A DNA stretch of 55,000 bases from Neocallimastix lanati (nom. inval.) (GCA_016946835.1 JACVTC010000016.1:802501-857500); one strand, 5' to 3'; positions 26,251 through 39,367 are shown, counted from the first letter of the stretch. The notes: generated from the letters alone by a model not told the origin. Numbers and translations: made by a program.

Positions 26251-26524
26251 AAACTAAATTGAAAAGTCAGAGTTGATAAATGATGAAATTTTAAAAATAA
26301 TACATATTAAAAATTATTTATTAATTTATTGAAAAAATTTACGATTCACAAGCTAATTCACAACAAGCAACTTCAATAAGTCCAACACATTTAGTCTTTG
26401 GCAATTGTGATTGAATTCTTCGAAAATATTCACCTGCTAATTCCCTTGTCTTTTTCGATACATCAATATTTAGTCTTTGAAATAATAAATCAGTTTCAGG
26501 TTGTACACTTTCATTTAAATACAT
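24834..26524 (-). CDS. ORC6: Origin recognition complex subunit 6
   Basis: Small ORC subunit needed for MCM loading at replication origins in the nucleus. Exons (minus strand): 26524-26343, 26013-25704, 25585-25396, 25283-25024, 24920-24834; total 1029 nt, 342 residues, frame closed through all GT-AG junctions. The N terminus has the cyclin-box/TFIIB-like fold pattern: LLFQRLNIDVSKKTRELAGEYF then VGLIEVACCELACES, followed by FERKQGVKLAGGIMNDYQK. The second helical repeat includes GVTIDKNKIISIAK-like sequence (TGITIDKNKIISIAKITQKR) near 163-182. A disordered Ser/Asn/Asp linker precedes a short conserved C terminus (VDFYNSKKWQDYCNWKDNIL), equivalent to the tail that contacts ORC3 in animals. 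Similarity to animal/plant-type Orc6 is clearer than to budding yeast Orc6, as expected for an early-branching fungus. Confidence 0.88.
26206..26250. repeat. TAG trinucleotide microsatellite
   Basis: About 14 TAG units preceded by a TA run (about 26188-26206), inside the first intron of ORC6 (26014-26342). Confidence 0.85.
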
Positions 26525-27158
<634 letters not shown>

Positions 27159-28617
27159 TTATAATAAAAGTAAATATAAGAAAAACATAAATATAACACC
27201 AATTAAAAGAACAAATATAGCTACAGTAGTGGATATCCATATTTTTACTAATAGAAATGCGAAAAGAAAGTATCCACATAAGAGCCATTTAATTCCACTA
27301 CTGAATACATTTAAACTTTCGCCTGTTAGAGTATCATCGAAAAAAGTGTAATTGATAAATGATAATAACGGATGCTGAACACTATCAATAGTATTTCCTT
27401 CATTAATAATTGTTGTATTATTTGAAAGTGTAAATAATATGCTATCCTTTTCTTCTAAAGCATTTTCTTTGAAATAAGTTCTAACATCTCTTCTCATTAA
27501 AAAGTCATCATCAGTTGCGTAAAATTCAGCTCTAAATATTACAGTATTTTCATTTTCTTCTTCATCATCTGATGCATGTTCATTTTCCCCATTTTCAATT
27601 TCAACAACATTTAAAACTTCATATGAATAATTTCTACCGACAACTTTTCTTTTACGGTAGTCATAATCATCAGATTTTCTTCTCATTTTTGGCGCAATGG
27701 ATTCACAAGTATTTTCATTTATGGTTTTCATAATACTTTCATTGTTAAATGCTTCTGCTTTCATAATTAATTTTAATTGATTACGTTTATAGGTCTTTTC
27801 CTTTGTTGGCTTAGAAAATCCTGTAACCTTAAGAACTTTTTCTAGATTTTTGTGTGCAATACTTGCTAAATCTTCAACATGATAAGCAGGCATAGTATGA
27901 TGACGATCATGAACTGATTTATCTTTAATATTTGCAGCACGATAAAAATCTATTAAATCTGATTTTAATATTTCATCTCTATTTTTATTAAGTTTTAATT
28001 GATTAATATAACTTAATGGTGATATAGCACTCAAAGGTGACTTTGACATATCTTGATTTGATGAAGATAAAGAGAAACTTGTATTTTTAAATACCTTCTT
28101 TGCGTAATCGGCTTTAATTACGAAATAATGAACATCCCCTACAATAATCATATTGTTTAATGGCTTACATATATATACACAATTATAAATAAAAAAAAAT
28201 TATTTATATAAATTCATACAAAATCCAAAATTTTATTAAAAGTTTACGCAATTATTTATTTAAATTTGAAATAATAATAATAAATATATTTACATTTTTA
28301 GCTTGCATTCTATGAAGTAATGATAATTCAGGTTGAGTTTTAAATAATACTTTATTTATATGATGCGCATCATAATATGAATAGAAATATTTACCAGTAG
28401 TACTTGGATCTGCTGTTTTAATTCTTGCAATAATAAAATCTTTATTTTTTTTAGCGTACATATAAATTAAATCTTTAAATGTTTCCAATGTAAATGGATC
28501 TAATATAAGTTATTAAATTTAATAATAATAATTTATTAATAAAACTTTAATTTCAATAATTTAATTTTATTATTATATAAATATATATATATGACAATAA
28601 TAATAATAATAATAATG

Positions 28618-28654
<37 letters not shown>

Positions 28655-29052
28655 TTACCTTCATTGTTACCATTGATTTTATCAATAAACTTATTTTTAT
28701 CAACTTCATATTCTCCAGAAGGTACACATAACTCATCAGAAACTGGACCACCGTAAAATTTTAATATTGATTCATTTTCAAATGGGGAAGGAAATCCAGA
28801 TTGGAAAGATGGTCGAGCACTATTTAAAACATTTTCATTTTCGCTTTTATCTAAGTTAGTATCAATCGTTAATGTATATGTTGGAACCTCTGTTTCATTT
28901 TTGCTATTTGAATTTTGGCCTTCATCAACACTGTCATCATCTGAATGGTATCCACCAAAATCATATATATTTAATCTAACATTATTATTATCAGAAGAAC
29001 TACCTGAAAGAAGTGGAACATTTTCATGGTTTTGTTCCCTTATAATATTCAT
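27159..29052 (-). CDS. Unrecognised protein with C-terminal membrane hairpin
   Basis: I do not recognise the family. Exons (minus strand): 29052-28659, 28499-28294, 28163-27159; total 1605 nt, 534 residues, GT-AG junctions in frame. Residues 1-130 are acidic and Ser/Asn-rich. A compact, conserved-looking block covers about 132-220: DPFTLETFKDLIYMYAKK, then DFIIARIKTADPS, FYSYYDAHHINKVLFKTQ, LLHRMQAKNPLNNMIIVGDV and HYFVIKADYAKK. This has the feel of a globular domain with charged helices and a His-rich YYDAHH stretch. The middle is charged. The last 45 residues are strongly hydrophobic (about 490-534), consistent with two closely spaced membrane helices, so the protein is probably anchored with the N part in the cytosol. 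Not a shadow: codon use and the continuity across two introns fit a real gene. Confidence 0.8.
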
Positions 29053-29580
29053 TTTAAATTGCTTTAATTATCAGAAAAAATAAAAATTGAAAATATAAAT
29101 AAAAATTTATTATGACACTAATTTACAACTATGTATGTTATACGTATTTAATATAAATACTAATTCTTGTTTCTTTTAACTATATTCACATATATTATTA
29201 ATTGTTGAATAAACGATTATAATGTTAAAATGAATAAAAAAAAATTAAAAAAATTAAAAAAGGAAAAAAATTTATAAATTTTAAAAACCAAAATTAATAT
29301 TTTATATTTATAATAAAAATAGTAGAAATTTTAAAATAATAAAATAAAATATAAAAGGTTAATTGAAATTAGAATAATTTTAATTGCTTTAAATTAATTT
29401 ATTTTAGTTAAATAATATATTAAAACCAACAATAGCTTAATTTAATTATCTTTTTAATTATATAATATTATATAAAAAAAATATACTATAATTATTATAA
29501 TATTGTTTGATCAAGATAAATATGGATTTTTATTTAAATATATACATCTAATTAAATGATATGTATAATTCGTATTTAAA

Positions 29581-29611
<31 letters not shown>

Positions 29612-30349
29612 TAATAAAAATAAATAAAAAAAAAATTATAATTAAATAAAATAAAATTAAAAGATATAAAGTAAAACTTTATAAAATATAATTAATGTGT
29701 TTTTAATATATTAATATTTAATCACCAATAAATTTTTAAAATATTAAATAAAAAATTGATTAAAATTTCTGTATGAAAATGAATTTAACCTTTGAAAATG
29801 TAACATTTAATATAATTTAATTGAAATAATTAGTAAACAATTTAAATTGGGAGATAACAAAACTTTTTTAATTAAGGAAGAGCAATAGAAAGAAAAAAGT
29901 GTTAATAAAATAATACGTATCACAAAAAAAAAAATATATATATATATATATATATCAATAATAAATAATTTGAAAAATAGAATATTGTAAAGTTATTTAT
30001 TTAAACTAAAATACTGTGTATTCAAGTTTCTTAATATATACTTTTATTAATAAAATTATATATAAATAATTGATTGATATATAATTATGTATCTATTATA
30101 AATATATATAAGATATAGTATATTGATTGTTTAATACATAATTTATTAATAAAAAAAATTATATAAATTTCTCTGGTCAAAAATATAGTTTTATAATTTT
30201 AAGTTTTTTCGGTTTTATAAATAATATTTGTTTTTCCTTAACCTATATATAATAGTTTAATTAATCAAAATCTTAATAAAATTTAATAAAATAAAAACAG
30301 TAAATTCTATAAATTTTTACATTAATATATTAAAGAATTAATAAAGAAT
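29053..30349. other. AT-rich intergenic DNA, no gene seen
   Basis: Upstream region of the membrane-anchored protein gene. Only A/T sequence with TA runs near 29590-29612 and 29936-29955. Confidence 0.6.
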
Positions 30350-30352
30350 ATA

Positions 30353-30359
<7 letters not shown>

Positions 30360-30420
<61 letters not shown>

Positions 30421-30829
30421 GGAATTAACGAGAGGGGAGAACAATAAGGCCTCTTGTCTCTTCCTTAAACATGTCAGACTCTCAATAAATGGATTCTTTG
30501 CCATACCGTTTCAGCGTCGACGTGTTCTCTCTCTAATCAAGGCTTATATAAGAGGTATCCCAACACGCCGACTTATATGATGGGCTTCTTTTCAATGATC
30601 TCTTGAACCATCATCGAGGGAGGAACAACTACACTAATCCTCTAACAAATCAAGTGTTCCCTGAACTAGTAATTATATAGTCCAGCAACAGAAATACCTA
30701 CCATGAAAGCTAGCATCAACTTTATTTAAGGGAATAAACACCCCCGGGTGAATGAAAATCGCCCCATATAAATTTATGAGGTAGTAGTCGCAGGGCCGAT
30801 CCAGAAACCTTATGTAGAAAGACTTTATA
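30360..30829 (-). mobile_element. SINE-like retroposon with long A-tail
   Basis: A GC-richer block (about 30416-30829) begins on the left with a poly-T tract of about 57 bases, that is, a 3' A-tail for an element on the minus strand. A 10-base direct repeat, ATAATTAATT, lies at 30350-30359 and 30830-30839 and fits a target duplication, though it is AT-rich and could be partly chance. No open frame is preserved. Inside are complementary arms GTCGACGTGTT (30516-30526) and AACACGCCGAC (30562-30572) flanking a CTTATATAAG palindrome, so the RNA could fold. Pol III boxes are not clear. Probably a SINE or a retrocopy of a structured RNA. Confidence 0.65.
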
Positions 30830-30889
30830 ATAATTAATTGAAAACTTTATTGTTAACATAATGTTCAAAAAACATTTATAATTTTATTT

Positions 30890-30981
30890 GTTTATTTATT
30901 TATTTATTTATTTATTTGCATTTATTTATTTTATTTTATTTATTTATTTATATTTATTTATTTATTTTTATTCATTTTAAT

Positions 30982-31016
<35 letters not shown>

Positions 31017-31020
31017 TTTT
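30890..31020. repeat. TTTA/TTTTA repeat block
   Basis: Imperfect tetranucleotide array just downstream of the USE1 stop codon, between that gene and the retroposon. Confidence 0.8.
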
Positions 31021-31176
31021 TTATTTATTTTTAAATAATAGATAAATTATGATGGAGAAAGTAAATTATTGGTATATATATGTATTATTATTATTATTAT
31101 TATTGCTCTTAAAATTCTACAAATATTTATTAATTTATTTATTTGTTTATTTATTCGTTCGATCAATTATTTATTT

Positions 31177-31370
31177 TTAACGACGTTGAACCGGAAATAT
31201 TCTAATAAATAAGATAGTAAATACAAACATAACAAATACAATTAATAATATTAAATATATAAACCATTTAGTGGATCTAGTAGATTTTAAAAGAGATTTT
31301 AATTTTTTTCCTTCACGTTGTACATGAGTTACATTTTCTTGTAACAAAGAATCTGCTTCTTCTCTTACCT

Positions 31371-31408
<38 letters not shown>

Positions 31409-31699
31409 TTATTATTATTAATTATTATTATTATAACTATTATTATTATTATTATTATTATAACTATTATTATTATTATTATTATAACTATTATTATTAT
31501 TATTATTATAACTATTATTATTATTATTATTATAACTATTATTATTATTATTATTATAACTATTATTATTATTATTATTATAACTATTATTATTATTATT
31601 ATTATAACTATTATTATTATTATTATTATAACTATTATTATTATTATTATTATAACTATTATTATTATTATTATTATAACTGTTATTGTTATTGTTATG

Positions 31700-31755
<56 letters not shown>

Positions 31756-33135
31756 TCACAGCATTTATCACGACATTAATATTTTACCTTTTCATCTTTC
31801 TTTAATAAATCAGTAAAAGCTAATGAATTAGCTTTCAATGAAGCGGCTAATTTAACTAAATCATCGGTATAACCCTCCTGTATTTTCTTTTGATTAGCAA
31901 TTAAGCTCTTAAATTCATCATTATCAACAGTTTCATCTTCATCTTCATTATTTTTATATAAACTATTTATATATTATATATGTATATTTAAGTCATATAA
32001 TTATTAATTAAAGTTTTCATAATTTGTATTTAATATAGTAAATAACAATATATACCTTCTTTGTCTTGTAGTATTAGTTGAATTTGAAGTTGATAATAAA
32101 TCTATATAATAATTTATTTTATAAAAAATGAATATAATTTATTTAATAAGTAAAATATTTATGTATATATTTCAATTTATATCGACTATATAATAATACT
32201 ATTATTAATTAGTCTTATAATCATTTTTTAATTATTTACCATTTCTTATATCTTCTGCAGAAGGAACATTATATTTTTCTTCTTTTAAAGGTTCAGGTAT
32301 CTTTATATTTAATCAGTAACAATATTAATATTAGAACTTTTATTCTATTAATTATAATATTAAAATATATATTTATAATAAAAAAAGAAAAAATAAAAAA
32401 AACTAATAAAAATAAAACAAAAAAAAATAAAAATAAAAAAGTAAAAAAAAATAAAAATAAAAATAAAAATAAAAATTAAAATTAAATATATATACATAAT
32501 AATTATAATAAAATAAAAAATAAAAAAATAAAAAATATATATATATATTTCCTTATATTCTCATTTAATTGATGTAAAAATTTTTACCTCAAATAATTCA
32601 TTCTTTATCTTTTTTTCAGCCTTTCTTTGTATAACATATTCAAAAGATTCATCAATTGAATTTCCGAAATTCATATTTTGACTCTTTGAAAAATTTTTCT
32701 TGGTTGCTGAAATCTTTTTTAATAAAAATAAATTTATCAATGTATTATATAAATGTTTTATTGCTATTAATCAAACTAATCAATTGTTATTTAATCATAA
32801 TAGTAAAAAAAACCTTTTCATTATTACAAATATTTTAATTATTATTGCTTTACTATTATTATAATTATTATTATTTATTTATTTATTTATTTATTTACTT
32901 ATTTATTTATTTATTTTATTTTATTTTATTTTATTTTATTTTATTTTATTTTATTTTATTTTATTTTATTTTATTTTATTTTATTTTATTTTATTTTATT
33001 TTATTTTTTTTATTTTATTTTATTTTATTTTATTTTATTTTATTTTATTTTATTTTATTTTATTTTATTTTTTTTTTTTATTTTATTTTATTTTATTTTA
33101 TTTTATTTTATTTTATTTTTTTTATTTTACTTTAT

Positions 33136-33175
<40 letters not shown>

Positions 33176-33728
33176 TTGAACATAAATATATTGTTATTGA
33201 TATTTATTATTTATTTGTATTTATAATTAAATTTTAAATCATTGAAGTAATACCATTTTATCTTGGTCAATTAATAAAGACAATTGTTCAATTTTATTTG
33301 AAATTTCGCATAGTGAAGTAGCATCGATTTCATTACTTATTAATATAGAATAACAATAATATAAGTTAATTTAAATAACATTTTACTTAAAATTATAGAT
33401 AAAAAAATATTGAATTTCTCTTTGAAAATTCTCATACTTATCATTTTCTTCTTTTATTTCATCAAGATATTGTCTCATTGTTGAAATATTCTTAAATATA
33501 TTAATAAAATAAAAATTTGAAGAATAAATAAAAAATAATAACTTATACTTTGAAATGTTTCATATATTATTATTATTATAAAGAAATAAAACAATAAATT
33601 TATTGAAATCTTCGTACTGAATGACATCGGACTAAATCCATTCCCTTTAATTCACCATTATTATCTTTAATAATATTTTCAGTTTTTACAATAATTCTTT
33701 TAATATTAACAAGTTTTTCCTTTATCAT
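31177..33728 (-). CDS. USE1: USE1-type SNARE of ER retrograde traffic
   Basis: Tail-anchored Q-SNARE that works with Sec20, Ufe1 and Sec22 in fusion of COPI vesicles at the ER. Exons (minus strand): 33728-33618, 33490-33387, 33335-33254, 32713-32588, 32300-32240, 32101-32056, 31962-31788, 31368-31177; total 897 nt, 298 residues with frame closure at every junction. The N part has helices (MRQYLDEIKEENDKYENFQ). The SNARE motif spans about 199-262: QKKIQEGYTDDLVKLAASLK, ANSLAFTDLLKKDEK, then VREEADSLLQENV; an Asp in KKDEK sits where Use1 proteins have their acidic central-layer residue. The membrane anchor is about 270-290, with a short basic luminal tail ending FIRIFPVQRR, very like FIRIMP in animal USE1. 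Introns 3 and 7 are filled with tandem repeats. Confidence 0.9.
31405..31690. repeat. 24-base minisatellite (ATT)6-ATAACT in USE1 intron 7
   Basis: About ten tandem units, each six ATT triplets followed by ATAACT, with the last unit degenerating to GTTATT. TTTA arrays flank it on both sides (31373-31403 and about 31705-31755). Together they fill nearly the whole 419-base intron. Confidence 0.9.
32870..33176. repeat. TTTA - TTTTA - TTA compound repeat in USE1 intron 3
   Basis: TTTA units, then about 220 bases of TTTTA broken by two poly-T jumps (about 33006 and 33069), then TTA units. The forward open frame here (32845-33237) is repeat translation only. Confidence 0.9.
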
Positions 33729-34902
33729 TTTTTAATTTTTTAAAAATTTAAACTTTTTTTATGTTTATTTATGGTTACTTATTTGATTATTATTTATACT
33801 TCTATATAAATCATTATGAATAAATATATATAATATGTTAATGTTTAGTATAATTTATGTATATTATGCAAAATAAATCAAGAATTAATAGTTTTATTTT
33901 AAATTATAAATTATTACAATAAAAAAATACATGAAATAATATATAAATATAAAAAATATCAGAAATTATAATATTATAATATATTAATATACTTTATAAT
34001 TTATAAATTATTTCGAAATTATTTTGGTTTTAAAATGATAAATAACAAAAAAAATATTTTTTTAATATATTAAATTTTTAACTAAATATTTAAAAATTAT
34101 ATTATGAAGAATGGATTACTTATATATATATTATGATTGGTGATATTTAATAGTATCATTATTTAAATATATTTATATTTTTAAAAAATTCAATATATCT
34201 ACTAAACTTTTTATTAATTATCAATTCATATTGTTTTTTTTTTTTTTTTTTTTATGTTAATATTCATTTATAAATATTATTTATTATAATTACTATATTA
34301 ATTATTAATATAAGTTATACTAAAGAAAATAATCTTTTTTAATGATTATAAAAAAACATTGTGATAATTATTTATTTATATTTATATAGTAAGAATTTTG
34401 TAAATTATTATTTTTTATTTTTTTTCTATTATTTTATTTATTTATTTATTTATTTTATATGTGGTAATATTCGAAATATTAAAATTATTTAATAATTTTT
34501 TTATATATTTTTCTTATAATGCGATACTTTATATAATATATACATTATATAAATCTATTAATAAGTTATAATTTTTTTTTTTTTTTGAGAAAAAAAAAAT
34601 AATAATAATAAATAAATATATATTATATAGGATATATTATATATTATATCTATTACAGTTTAATGATATAATATATATTAATATAGATTATTTCTTTTTT
34701 TTGTTTTGTTTTGTTTACTAAAATGTTTCTCTATTAACTATTAACTATTCTAACGTATAAATAAATTTTTATAAAATGATCTAAAATATTATAATTTTAA
34801 TATAAATTTTAAAAATATTATAAACCAATATTAATAATTATATTTATATACAAATGGGAAATAAAAAGTATAATATTTTATAAATATTTTTTTTTTATTT
34901 CT
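33729..34902. other. AT-rich intergenic DNA, no gene seen
   Basis: Between the USE1 start and the 3' end of the Asn/Lys-rich gene. Poly-T near 34234-34252 and 34570-34586, and short TTTA repeats near 34437. Nothing else recognised. Confidence 0.6.
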
Positions 34903-35309
34903 CTATTTTAAAATTAATGTTTCAGGTCCTGAAGGTGGTGGTGGTTTTAACGATAATGGTAATGGAGTAATGCACTTTTGTTCTGTTGAATATTCTTTTG
35001 CTCTTTGTAATAAAATTTTTGCACAATCTCTTTCTTTTGTAGATTTGGATGATCTTTGATGTTGATATATATGATGACCTTTTCCAAAAATGTTAGCCAT
35101 AACTGGATCAGCAATTGTTGCTTGCCTTAATCGTCTAAGACATATTGGACAATAAACATATAAAGGATTTTGAACATATTTTTCGCTGCCAAAAATGGCT
35201 TTTGAAGCGGATAATAATCGATAATATCTATTTTGAGTACCTTCTTCAAGTTGATTCCAGGCTTCATATGGTGATCTATTTTGATTCATTGATATCTTTA
35301 TTATTATTG

Positions 35310-35379
<70 letters not shown>

Positions 35380-35470
35380 GATTATGATTATAATTATGAT
35401 TATAATTATGATTATGATTATGATTATGATTATGATTATGATTATGATTATGATTATTATTATTATTATG

Positions 35471-35565
<95 letters not shown>

Positions 35566-36335
35566 TACTATTATTATTATTATTATTATATTAAAAATAA
35601 AAATATATTATCAAATTTACTGTCCATATATCAGCTTGTAATGACCATTTCTTTTTTCTTCCAGATAAAAAAAGACTTAAATTCTCTTCAAAATTCTCAT
35701 GACTTCTAAAGTATAAAACAATAATATCAATAATAACAATAATATTAATAATAATATATTAATAATTAAATAAAATAAAATAATGTTAAGTAAACAAAAT
35801 AAAAATTTAATAAAATATTTAAAAAAAAAATTACAATTCTTGTTTTATTTGATCACTTTTTTTAGAATCAGTCAATATATCACTATTAGTTGAATTAACT
35901 CTATATTCATCTAATAAAGGAGATGAAATATTAGAACAGAAAGTTTTGTATTTATAAGTATTAGATAAATCAGTATATGATTCTATTGGAATAGTACTAT
36001 TTTTATTAATACTATTTATAGGTGTAGAATGAACAGGATTCATTAAAAGACTATTTGAATTTGATAAATTACATGCAGATAATAAAGGAGAAGAATTTTC
36101 GGCACCATTCATAATAATATCATCAATTAATTCAATAGTTATTGTATTTGGATTAAACCAGTTATATGCACTAATATCAGATAACATCTGACGAAAAGTT
36201 TGTTCGTTGTAAACTTGATTGATATCCGAAAATTCTTCATAATTAGCACTTTCTTTAACATTAGTATTATTACTCTTATTATTTGTTATTATTTGATCTA
36301 TATTATTATATAATATAGTGGTATTATTATTAGTC

Positions 36336-36391
<56 letters not shown>

Positions 36392-37684
36392 GCTACTACT
36401 TTTGTTATTATTATTGTGGTTATTATTGTTATTAATATTATTATTACTATTTTTTTTTAAAGGATCAAAATGTGATTCATGACATAATGAAGAATTTGAA
36501 AATACAGTATCCTCTGAAAAAATAATTTTTGGATAAAATAGTGTTAATCTATGTGAAGACATTAATGGAATAATTGAAAACTGATTTAAAATTTCAGTAA
36601 TAAATACATTAAATGAAATATTAAATGGCACTGCAACAGATAAAATTTCATTTTTATATCTAATTAAAAGATTAATTAAATTATTATTCCTATAATGTGG
36701 AATATTAATGTCCAAAGAATTGATCTCATCAGACCCTGAATATATATCATTTTTAGTATTAGTATTGAATTCTTGTTTTTCTATTTGCTTAGAATTTTTA
36801 AAATTCAAAAAATCAATTGATTTTTTCTTATTAGATTTATACTCTTTTTCTTCCTTGAGGTTATTCGAACTTAAAAAATCATTTGTCCCAACTTTAATAA
36901 GTTTTTGATTCTCAAAAATATTATCTTTTGTAACTTCAGGTAGTTGACCTATAACTTTTGATTTTATCAAATTAACTGTCTCATCCGGGATTACTGCTTG
37001 CTTTACAGATAATGTATTATTTTTAGGATAAATTATTTTATTTATTTTATTATCATTATATCCTTGACACTCAGATGTTTTTTCATTGTTTTTTGTCTTA
37101 TCTTTATCAGAATTTTTTTCTCCCAAGAATTTTTTATTCATGAATTTCTGTTCTTTATTACTGCTCAAACTCATATCTTCATTTGAAATTAAAGATTTAT
37201 TATTCTTTTTTTTATCTGAAATATTCATATTTTTATCATTTAAAGTAATATATTGGTCTAAAATTAACCCTTTTTTTAATTTTTCTTTATTCAAGTTTTG
37301 TAAGGATTTATCTTTTATACTTAATATTTCATTATTGTCAATAATATATTTTTTTATTTCTTTTTCATTTTCTAAACCAATATCCTTAAATAAAAAAATA
37401 TCTTTGTCAGAATATAACGTTGAATCCTCTTTCGCAATTTCGAATTCATTTTTCATATTACTATTTATTAAAGAAATACTTTTATTAGAAAGAGCATTTT
37501 CTTTATTAAATGTTTCCTTTAATTTCTTTTTACTTTTTTTATTTTTCTTATTTTTATTTAAATTACTTGAATTTGAAAATTTCTTCCTTTCATTAAAATC
37601 ATTATTTTTTATACTTTCATTTTTATTTGTATTTTCTTTATTACCTTTTAAATAGATATTTAAATTTTTATCGTTTTCTGTCAT
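34903..37684 (-). CDS. Unrecognised Asn/Lys-rich protein with Cys/His C-terminal region
   Basis: I do not recognise the family. Exons (minus strand): 37684-35835, 35705-35621, 35295-34903; total 2328 nt, 775 residues, frame closed across both GT-AG introns. Residues 1-340 are Lys/Asn/Ser-rich and probably disordered and basic. Around 340-400 a more ordered stretch appears (LINLLIRYKNEILSVAVPFN, FITEILNQFS, RLTLFYPKIIF), which could be a ubiquitin-like or PB1-like fold. A poly-Asn tract of more than 20 follows. Exons 2-3 carry the densest sequence: FEENLSLFLSGRKKKWSLQADIWT, joined by splicing to ISMNQNRSPYEAWNQLEEGT, then YCPICLRRLR and later GHHIYQH, a possible C2H2-like zinc site. The tail is Pro-rich. 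The junction LQADIWT/ISMNQ makes good protein sense, which supports the gene model. Confidence 0.72.
35310..35596. repeat. TTA/ATTATG array filling an intron
   Basis: TTA triplets (about 35311-35378), then ATTATG hexamers (about 35379-35470), then more TTA to 35590. It occupies almost all of the intron 35296-35620 of the Asn/Lys-rich gene. Open frames on the + strand here (Leu-, Met/Ile-rich) are repeat translation. Confidence 0.92.
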
Positions 37685-37915
37685 ATCAAATATTCTTTTT
37701 GATTTAGTTATTAGTATAATTTATTATATTATTATAGATATATAGTTTAAAATAATAATGATATCATATTTTTAATTTATTATAAAATAAAATATATAAA
37801 GTCTATACATATAAAATTGTTTTTAAAAAATTTTAGCAATGTCAAATATATTATATTCTATATAATATTCGAAAGGAAATAAATAAAAAAAATTTTTTTT
37901 GAAAAAAAAAAAAAA

Positions 37916-37958
<43 letters not shown>

Positions 37959-39130
37959 GATAAATTATAATAAGAGTAAAAAATAAATGAAAAATTGGGG
38001 ATATATATTCATTAAACAATAAATAATATGTTTATTTATTGTAAAAAAAATTATAAATAGTAAATATTATTATTATTTAAAAATTAAATTTTATTCTTTG
38101 ATATCCTTTTAGTTTAATTTTTTTTTTATTTTTATTTTATTTTTATTTTTATTAATGTTATATAAATAACGTTAACTATTTTGACTTTTTATTTAATTTA
38201 TTAAAACCACTTTTTTTTTTTAAAAAAACAATCTTTTTTTTTTATATAATATATAATTTCTCAAACTTAAAATATAGATGTTACATTTAATACTAACCAA
38301 TCAAATATTCCAAAAATAGAATTAATAGTAAAAATATATTAAATTTATATATTAAAACAAAATAAACATAAAATAAATATTAAAATATTTAAATCATATT
38401 TAAATTAATTATATACTTCCAAATTTACTTATCAATTATCCACCCATATTAATGTTTTTTCATATCTACATAATATTAATAAATAAAATATAAAATAGAA
38501 TGAATAAAATAAAATAGACACAATAAAAAAAAAAAAATTGGTATTAATTCATAAGAAGATAATGTTAATCTTTTTAATAATAAATTATAATTGAATTTAA
38601 ATAAAATTAGAAAAAAATTTAAAATAATATAAAATCTATAGTTTTAATTAAATCTTATTATTTAGTCCAATTATAAATAGATTAAATACATCAAAAATAG
38701 TTTTTTTTTTATTTGTTTATTTTATTATTTTTTTTAATTTATTTATATATGATAAAGTATAATTATTAAATATAAATAATTAATTTATATATAAATAAAT
38801 GAGAAAAGTTTTCATTGTAAAAAAAAAAAAAAAAAAAAAAATTAATATTTAAATATTAATTATTCATTATTATACATTTAATAAAATAATACATGTAAAT
38901 ATAATTTTAAAGCTCAAAATTATCTCTAAATATCATTTAAGTTTTATAATTTTTATTATTAATTAACTTTTAAAGCTTCAAAATTATATGATTTTTAAGT
39001 ATTTAGTTTATTAATATTTATAATTTCTTTCAATAAAATATATTTTTATAGATATAACATCTATAATAAAACCATATAATTTTCATTTAAAGAAATTAAA
39101 GTTAATTAACAACTTTCAATATTAAATATA
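37685..39130. other. AT-rich intergenic DNA, no gene seen
   Basis: Upstream region of the Asn/Lys-rich gene. AAT array near 37917-37960 and short homopolymers. No coding or RNA gene recognised. Confidence 0.6.
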
Positions 39131-39144
39131 TATGAATTTTATTA

Positions 39145-39145
<1 letters not shown>

Positions 39146-39214
<69 letters not shown>

Positions 39215-39232
39215 CTAGTGACAATATGTTTA

Positions 39233-39264
<32 letters not shown>
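39146..39264. repeat. Paired long poly-T and poly-A tracts
   Basis: A poly-T tract of about 65 bases (to 39211) is followed 24 bases later by a poly-A tract of about 29 bases (39235-39264). The pair could fold back as a long A/T stem. Confidence 0.85.
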
Positions 39265-39266
<2 letters not shown>

Positions 39267-39367
39267 TAAAATAAATTTTTTATATTAACATTATTAATAT
39301 TTAAAATAAAAAAAAATAAATAAATAAAGGAAGTATTTATATAATAATTCCTCTGATATATTTTGAA

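Noticed and set aside
30890-31020. CRISPR-like array among the tandem repeats
   Set aside because: The window is eukaryotic, and the repeats are 3-5 base units or satellites without unique spacers.
32845-33237. Tyr/Phe/Leu repeat protein of 130 residues
   Set aside because: It is the TTTTA repeat inside USE1 intron 3 read in one frame.
35145-35641. Leu-rich and Met/Ile-rich frames on the + strand
   Set aside because: Opposite-strand and repeat translation across the intron and last exon of the 34903-37684 gene.
37086-37655. 189-residue Phe/Leu/Ser-rich frame on the + strand, looks like a membrane protein
   Set aside because: It is the antisense shadow of the Lys/Asn/Ser-rich exon of the gene on the minus strand; Lys/Asn/Glu codons read backwards give Phe/Leu/Ile/Ser.
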